A stretch of 64,000 nt of DNA, from contig CALXGR010000003.1 in the NCBI GenBank assembly GCA_944387885.1, forward strand, positions 1-64,000. Direction: 5' to 3'. The notes under the pieces are model-generated. The model saw only the letters and a list, made by a program, of their open reading frames with translations. It had not been told where the DNA came from and made no database searches. Position 1 is the stretch's first letter, and the number at the start of each line of letters is the position of its first letter. Below, piece after piece: positions 59,668-64,000 of this stretch. A program made the translations under genes and the position numbers. The DNA comes from an uncultured Clostridia bacterium. GTDB lineage: Bacteria > Bacillota > Clostridia > Oscillospirales > Ruminococcaceae.

Positions 59668-59724
59668 GTCCTGTAAAACATTGCTGCCAGAGTCTGTTGC
59701 CAACACCTGTCAGCGTCCGGGCTC

Positions 59725-59753
59725 ATAGTATCATATCCCCTTGAAAAAAACAA
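59725..59753 (-). promoter_or_regulatory. promoter for the flavoprotein operon
   Basis: Minus strand TTGTTT (59748-59753), 17-bp spacer, TACTAT (59725-59730). Confidence 0.5.
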
Positions 59754-59935
59754 TATAAAACGGCCATTTTTGTAGATTTTGTTATAATTTTGTCAATTGT
59801 TTTCCTTCTTTTTCCAAGAATCATCCAATCTCCCCGGAAAGCTTTCCGCTTTTTTCCTTTCCGCCATTCCCCCAAAGGGAAAAATAGTGTATAATTTTTT
59901 TGTTGACCTATTATATTCTGAGAAAGAGAGACCCC

Positions 59936-60703
59936 ATGTCTGAGACTAGAAAAATCTATTTTGTACGGCTGGCAGGCCGGTGCGCCATCCTGCTCCTCTG
60001 TGCCGCTGCCGCCCTGACCCATCCGGAATATTTTTCCATTCTGGAAGGGATGAACTTTTTCAAAGGCTTTTCTCCCCTTCACCTTCTCTGGGGTGTATGG
60101 GTGGTGGATATGATTCTCCAGATCGTCCCCATCAAAAACAAGATCCCCCTGGGTTCCCAGAAGCTCTGGGCCAACCGGTTCCGGCCCATCCGGGAGAAAA
60201 TCAACTACCGGGCCCTGAAAAGCTACATCATCACCACCACCCTGGCGGCCTACAAGGTGTTTATCCTCTGGTGCACCCTTATTCTGGGATTGGGCGTTTT
60301 GTTTTATCTGGATATCATCCAGCCTCTTGCCCTGTTTATGATCTCCCTTTTCTTCTACGTCTGCGATTTGATCTGTGTGCTGATCTGGTGTCCCTTCCGG
60401 CTGATCATGACAAACCGGTGCTGCACCACCTGCCGCATCTTCAACTGGGATCACCTGATGATGTTCTCTCCCCTTATCTTTGTGGGCGGGTTCTACTGCA
60501 TCTCTTTGGTGGTTCTCTCCGCCGCTGCCTGGCTGGTCTGGGAGCTCTGTGTCATGATGTATCCTGAGCGATTCTGGGACCACTCCAACGCAGCCCTTCA
60601 ATGCTCTGAGTGCACCGACAAGCTCTGCACCCAATACTGCCAGAAGCTCCGTCCCCAGGACGAAAGCTCCAAATCCGGGGGATTGAATTCCCCCACCTGC
60701 TGA
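59936..60703 (+). CDS. multi-pass membrane protein with cysteine clusters, function unknown
   Basis: A 255-aa protein with about five membrane segments, including 'RCAILLLCAAAALTH' (residue 15 on), 'VFILWCTLILGLGVLFYL' and 'FVGGFYCISLVVLSAAAWLV'. Two Cys groups stand out: 'RCCTTCRIFNWDHLMMFSP' mid-protein and 'CSECTDKLCTQYCQKL' near the C-terminus (four Cys in 14 residues), suitable for metal or Fe-S binding. I do not recognise the family. Start 59936 follows AAAGAGAG; a TTG at 59900 is less likely. Confidence 0.72.
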   Translation: MSETRKIYFVRLAGRCAILLLCAAAALTHPEYFSILEGMNFFKGFSPLHLLWGVWVVDMILQIVPIKNKIPLGSQKLWANRFRPIREKINYRALKSYIITTTLAAYKVFILWCTLILGLGVLFYLDIIQPLALFMISLFFYVCDLICVLIWCPFRLIMTNRCCTTCRIFNWDHLMMFSPLIFVGGFYCISLVVLSAAAWLVWELCVMMYPERFWDHSNAALQCSECTDKLCTQYCQKLRPQDESSKSGGLNSPTC

Positions 60704-60732
60704 GGAAGCTTTCCGCTTCTCCCCAACTGCTT

Positions 60733-62820
60733 ATGAAATCAAGAAAAGAAATCAAGCGCCAGGGAAAAGCTTCCCTGAAGAAGCATTACCTTATCTTTGT
60801 GGCCGCCTGTGTCATAGCGGCTTTCCTGTCTTCTGAGTTTCACAGTTCTCTCAACTTCTCCTCTGCCCGGAACTATTCTTCCCAGGACAGTTCCCCCTCC
60901 GCCGGGGACGAATCCGATTTGAAAACCCACATTGCCGGGATCACCTGGGATGACATTCTTGTGGCCACCGCCCAGAACCATCTGCAGCCCGGCCAGGAGA
61001 TCCTGACCAAGGCAGCCCCCACCCTGGTCAAAAAGCCCTCGGAGATATTGTTCTGGGCTCAGCTCCAAATCCCCTGGAAGGATATTCTTCCTCCTTCATC
61101 CCTGAAATCCCTTTCTGCCGTGGAGCGGGTCCCTATTCCCTCCCTGGGGCTGAAAAGTCCCGAAGCCATCTTCCGGGAGCAGATACAGATTCCCTGGGAG
61201 GAAGTGCTGGACACCATTACCCAGCAGGACCTCCAGGCCGGGCAGACCATGGCCCAGGAAAACCGGCGGCTGGCCATTGAGGAATCCCAGGACGGGAACC
61301 CCATGTTCGGCCGGACCCGGGGCGTGCTGTCCAACCTGGTAAACCAGATCACCTCCGGCTCCATTCTGGTGACGGTGGTGGCTGCTGCCGCCGCCATGAC
61401 CGGCTCGGAGAGCGGCGGGGTAGCCCTGCTGGTCCTTCTCTCCGCCCTGGGGCTGGCCCTGTTCTGGTTTTTGATCCAGAACACCTTCCCGGTGGTCATC
61501 CGCCGGGTATTCCTGGAGGGAATGCTCTATGAGCGGGTGACCCTGCAGCGGTTTCTCTTCCTTATCCGGGTGGAAAAATGGGTCCGGGCTTCCTGGATCA
61601 TGTTTGTCAAATACATCTACTACACCCTCTGGTGCCTTACCGGAGTGGGAATGGTGGTCAAGCGGTACTCCTACTATCTGGTCCCCTACATTGTAGCGGA
61701 GAATCCCTCCATGACTGCCCGGCAGGCCATCACCCTCTCCCGCCGAATGATGAAGGGGCACAAGTGGGAATGTTTCCTCTTTGAGCTGTCCTTCCTGGGC
61801 TGGGAGCTGCTGGGGGCTTTGACCCTGGGCCTGTTCAACATTTTCTACACCAACCCCTACAAGGTAGCCTCCTTCACCGCCTATTACGCCCAGCTCCGGG
61901 CCCAGGCCATTGAGAAAAAGCTGCCCGGCTGGGAGCTGCTCAAGGATACCTACCTCTACGAAAAAGCCCCCGAAGCCCTGATCCGCAAGACCTATGAGGA
62001 TGTGCTCCAGGTGGTGGAACACCCGGACCAGGAGCCGGAGGGATTGACCGGCTGGCGGCGGGTGCTGGCAGACAACTTCGGGGTATTGCTTCTCCGGCGG
62101 CAGGCCGACCGGGCCTACGAGCAGTATCTGGCCGACTCGGTCCGGCTTCACTCCCTGATGGACGATGCCCTGGGGGAGGCCTACCCGGTGCGGCTCTACC
62201 CCGCCCACGAGGGAGAGCGGCGGAAGCTGGTGGAATCCCTCAACTATATGCGCCATTACTCCCTCTGGTCCCTTATCTGCATCTTCTTCGGAATTTCCAT
62301 TCTGGGCTGGCTTTGGGAGGGCGGCCTTCACCTGGTCAGCTACGGCGCCCTGGTCAACCGGGGTGTCCTCCACGGTCCCTGGCTTCCCATCTACGGCACC
62401 GGTTCGGTCCTTATGCTCACCGTCCTTTACCGGTTCCGGAAAAATCCCGCCCTGGAATTCGGGATGACCGTATTCCTCTGCGGATTCCTGGAATACATGA
62501 CCTCCCTGATTCTGGAAGTGGCCACCGGGGGCACCAAATGGTGGGACTACAGCGGTTACTTCCTCAACCTTCACGGGCGAATCTGTGCAGAAGGGTTGCT
62601 GTTGTTCGGAATCGGCGGCCTTGCCATTGTGTATGTGGTGGCTCCGGTGATGGATAACCTTCTCAGCCGGTTCCGGGAAAAGCGGGTGGCGGCCTTCTGC
62701 ACCCTGCTCACCCTGGTATTTCTTCTGGACGCAGGATATTCCATGGTCCATCCCAATACGGGACGGGGGGTCACCGACATTGAAGCCCCCGCCCAGAGCC
62801 AGGCTCTGCCCCAGGAATAA
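60733..62820 (+). CDS. DUF975-like / CmpB-like membrane fusion protein with internal repeats
   Basis: A 695-aa protein. The start 'MKSRKEIKRQGKASLKKHY' and a membrane region around 'YYLVPYIVAENPSMTARQAI' resemble DUF975. Between them is an extracytoplasmic insert with three copies of an I-(P/T)-W-(D/K/E)-(D/E)-(I/V)-L repeat ('GITWDDIL', 'QIPWKDIL', 'QIPWEEVL'). After a soluble linker, the last ~200 residues ('ISILGWLWEGGLHL', 'GVLHGPWLPIYGTGSVL', 'ILEVATGGTKWWDYSGYFLN') match the putative ABC-permease CmpB family (PF06541). Function unknown. The ribosome site is weak. Confidence 0.8.
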   Translation: MKSRKEIKRQGKASLKKHYLIFVAACVIAAFLSSEFHSSLNFSSARNYSSQDSSPSAGDESDLKTHIAGITWDDILVATAQNHLQPGQEILTKAAPTLVKKPSEILFWAQLQIPWKDILPPSSLKSLSAVERVPIPSLGLKSPEAIFREQIQIPWEEVLDTITQQDLQAGQTMAQENRRLAIEESQDGNPMFGRTRGVLSNLVNQITSGSILVTVVAAAAAMTGSESGGVALLVLLSALGLALFWFLIQNTFPVVIRRVFLEGMLYERVTLQRFLFLIRVEKWVRASWIMFVKYIYYTLWCLTGVGMVVKRYSYYLVPYIVAENPSMTARQAITLSRRMMKGHKWECFLFELSFLGWELLGALTLGLFNIFYTNPYKVASFTAYYAQLRAQAIEKKLPGWELLKDTYLYEKAPEALIRKTYEDVLQVVEHPDQEPEGLTGWRRVLADNFGVLLLRRQADRAYEQYLADSVRLHSLMDDALGEAYPVRLYPAHEGERRKLVESLNYMRHYSLWSLICIFFGISILGWLWEGGLHLVSYGALVNRGVLHGPWLPIYGTGSVLMLTVLYRFRKNPALEFGMTVFLCGFLEYMTSLILEVATGGTKWWDYSGYFLNLHGRICAEGLLLFGIGGLAIVYVVAPVMDNLLSRFREKRVAAFCTLLTLVFLLDAGYSMVHPNTGRGVTDIEAPAQSQALPQE

Positions 62821-62829
62821 CAAAAAAAT

Positions 62830-62861
62830 AAAGGCAGGAACTTTTGCAAGTTCCTGCCTTT
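62830..62861. terminator. bidirectional terminator
   Basis: Perfect 14-bp stem AAAGGCAGGAACTT / AAGTTCCTGCCTTT with a TTGC loop, between convergent genes. Confidence 0.92.
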
Positions 62862-62868
62862 GCTATGC

Positions 62869-63546
62869 TCAGTTGCTGCTGGTGGGAATGAAGGGGCGGA
62901 TGGCCATGGCCACATTCATAATGGGCATGGTCTGGAGCCAGATTTTTCCCGGTCCGGTAAGTACGGTGTTGAACAGTCCCTCACCGCCGAAGAAGGCGTT
63001 TTTCAGCCCGGGCACCTGACGAATTTCCATGGAGACGGTGGTCTCAAAGCCGGCCACATTGCCGGTATCCACCACCATCTGCTGGCCCGGTGCCAGGTTA
63101 TAAATCACCAGGTCGCCGTCGATTTCCGCAAAGGCGGTTCCCTGACCGGACAGCCGCTGCATAATGAAGCCTTCGCCGCCGAACAGGCCGGTGCCCAGCT
63201 TTTTATTGAAGTGGATGGACAGGTCCACCCCACGCTCCGCAGCCAGGAAGGCTTTCTTCTGGAGGATCATTTCCCGGCCGGGTCCGATCTCCAGAGGAAT
63301 GATTTTTCCGGGGAAGCTGGACCCGAAAGCGATCATGCCCTGACCCCGGGCGGTGTAGATGTTCTGGAACAGATTCTCTCCGGAGAACGCCCGGGAGAAC
63401 ATTTTTCCCAGTCCTCCGCCGCTGGTCTCCATCTCCATGTTGGGAGACATCCAGACCATGGACCCGCTCTCTGTGATCATGGACTCTCCGTTCTGCAAAT
63501 TGCAGGTCACCACCGGGAAAGACCCGCCGATAATTTCGTACTGCAT
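62869..63546 (-). CDS. AIM24 / TIGR00266 family protein
   Basis: A 225-aa protein of the AIM24 beta-sandwich family. Typical elements: 'SMVWMSPNMEMETSGGGLGK' near the N-terminus, 'FFGGEGLFNTVLTGPGKIWL' near the C-terminus, and glycine-rich strands between. The bacterial function is unknown; distant similarity to phage tail-like or biogenesis proteins has been noted for the fold. It has its own promoter and is monocistronic. Confidence 0.9.
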   Translation of the reverse strand: MQYEIIGGSFPVVTCNLQNGESMITESGSMVWMSPNMEMETSGGGLGKMFSRAFSGENLFQNIYTARGQGMIAFGSSFPGKIIPLEIGPGREMILQKKAFLAAERGVDLSIHFNKKLGTGLFGGEGFIMQRLSGQGTAFAEIDGDLVIYNLAPGQQMVVDTGNVAGFETTVSMEIRQVPGLKNAFFGGEGLFNTVLTGPGKIWLQTMPIMNVAMAIRPFIPTSSN

Positions 63547-63579
63547 AACGACCCTCCTTTTAGGTTTTCCTATGTTTCC

Positions 63580-63608
63580 ATCATAAAGGACAGCTGTTTT
63601 TCCGTCAA
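63580..63608 (-). promoter_or_regulatory. promoter for the AIM24 gene
   Basis: Minus strand TTGACG (63603-63608), 17-bp spacer, TATGAT (63580-63585). Confidence 0.7.
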
Positions 63609-63617
63609 GGTCAAAGC

Positions 63618-63647
63618 TTGCAATTTAAGAAAAAAAGATGATATAGT
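63618..63647 (+). promoter_or_regulatory. promoter for the GtrA-family gene
   Basis: TTGCAA (63618-63623), 18-bp spacer, TATAGT (63642-63647), followed by a GGAATTTC-CGT-GAAATTCC stem-loop in the leader. Confidence 0.6.
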
Positions 63648-63699
63648 TAATTTGATGGGAATTTCCGTGAAATTCCAGGTCAGAAAGGAGTCTTTTTTT

Positions 63700-64000
63700 G
63701 TGAATCAAACTACCCCGGTCCGCAGTTTCGGCCGGTTTGCACTGTCCTCTATTCTATCCGCCGGTGTGGACCTGGCAGCCTTTGAAGTGTTCTGCCGGAT
63801 CCTGGAAAATTTCATTGCCTCCGACCCGGCCATCCTGGCGGCCACCTGTCTGGCCCGGGGTCTGTCCGGTCTTATCAATTACCTTATCAACTATTTTCTG
63901 GTCTTTCACAGCGAGTCCTCCCACGGGAAATCCATGGGCCTGTACGCCTTGATCACGGTGGGGAAAACCCTTCTCAGCGGTTTGCTGGTGGCCCGTCTGA
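63700..64000 (+). CDS. GtrA family membrane protein (partial, runs off the edge)
   Basis: The first 100 residues of a small polytopic membrane protein. The GTG start at 63700 has AAAGGAG 9 nt upstream. 'RFALSSILSAGVDLAAFEVF', 'ARGLSGLINYLINYFLVF' and 'GLYALITVGKTLLSGLLV' have the GtrA pattern of four short helices, with the RxxSxxxNYxxNxxxVF core. GtrA proteins help translocate lipid-linked sugars for cell-surface glycosylation. The C-terminus lies outside the window. Confidence 0.85.
   Translation, partial: MNQTTPVRSFGRFALSSILSAGVDLAAFEVFCRILENFIASDPAILAATCLARGLSGLINYLINYFLVFHSESSHGKSMGLYALITVGKTLLSGLLVARL

Larger units (their letters stand above)
59527..59935. other. divergent intergenic region, flavoprotein / membrane protein gene
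   Basis: A 409-bp gap without coding support. The minus-strand half is a leader of about 190 nt with a terminator hairpin. The plus-strand half contains a TATAAT at about 59891-59896 with no convincing -35 for the next gene. Confidence 0.6.

Noticed and set aside
1..64000. CRISPR arrays, insertion sequences, phage genes, tRNA or rRNA genes.
   Set aside because: No direct-repeat/spacer pattern, transposase or integrase motif, or cloverleaf was seen. All longer gaps were read and are described above.

Overview
This window is a compact, GC-rich chromosomal segment from an anaerobic gut Firmicute, most likely of the order Oscillospirales (Ruminococcaceae/Faecalibacterium-like). The evidence is indirect: strong AGGAGG ribosome sites, Gram-positive lipoprotein signals, class II GalT, pyruvate formate-lyase fermentation, mannose-family PTS genes, and CGG-rich, TTA/CTA/TCA-poor coding sequence. 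I see no rRNA, tRNA, CRISPR array, insertion sequence or phage gene. The coding content looks like core and carbohydrate-utilisation genome rather than a mobile island.

Layout. (1) 1-13.6 kb, all minus strand: a galactose module. mglB-mglA-mglC (ABC importer) is followed by a YesN-type regulator, a YesM-type sensor kinase, two additional sugar-binding proteins and galM-galK-galT. Binding proteins in the kinase operon suggest a three-component galactose sensor. (2) 14-17.7 kb, plus strand: MATE exporter, flavodoxin/ferredoxin protein, ZIP metal transporter and sugar O-acetyltransferase. (3) 17.8-22.3 kb: trehalose PTS and GH13 phospho-glucosidase, divergent from a TreR-like repressor, with matching palindromic operators. 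(4) 22.4-24.9 kb: feoA-feoB plus a 50-residue Cys-rich FeoB-associated membrane protein, with an inverted repeat just after the promoter. (5) 25.2-32.0 kb: a GntR regulator and a five-gene polyamine operon (Orn/Lys/Arg decarboxylase, speE, speB, carboxynorspermidine dehydrogenase, carboxynorspermidine decarboxylase), preceded by a leader of about 365 nt with many hairpins, a terminator just before the first gene, and a possible arginine-rich leader ORF. (6) 32.3-35.3 kb: pflB-pflA. (7) 35.4-38.0 kb: MBOAT acyltransferase and DHHW protein. (8) 38.3-49.4 kb: an amino-sugar locus, probably N-acetylgalactosamine/N-acetylglucosamine: PTS IIB-IIC-IID, AraC regulator, Gfo/Idh/MocA oxidoreductase, GatY/KbaY-type aldolase, nagB, yajC, PTS IIA, agaS, nagA and GatZ/KbaZ-type subunit. 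(9) 49.6-57.2 kb: HAD phosphatase, PutP symporter, a lipoprotein, PAP2 phosphatase, DUF4830-like protein, an OmpR/PhoB two-component pair and murQ. (10) 57.3-64 kb: a secreted FMN/FAD reductase with a NusG-domain-II membrane protein, two unusual multi-pass membrane proteins, an AIM24 protein and a truncated GtrA-family gene at the right edge.

Together the genes describe a saccharolytic fermenter using host and dietary sugars (galactose, trehalose, mucin amino sugars, recycled MurNAc-6-P), taking up Fe(II), making formate and acetyl-CoA, and synthesising polyamines. The most promising undescribed element is the leader of the polyamine operon (31633-31998). The galactose three-component sensor and the DUF975-like/CmpB-like fusion with internal repeats come next. 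All functional calls come from reading motifs and context; no database search was run.
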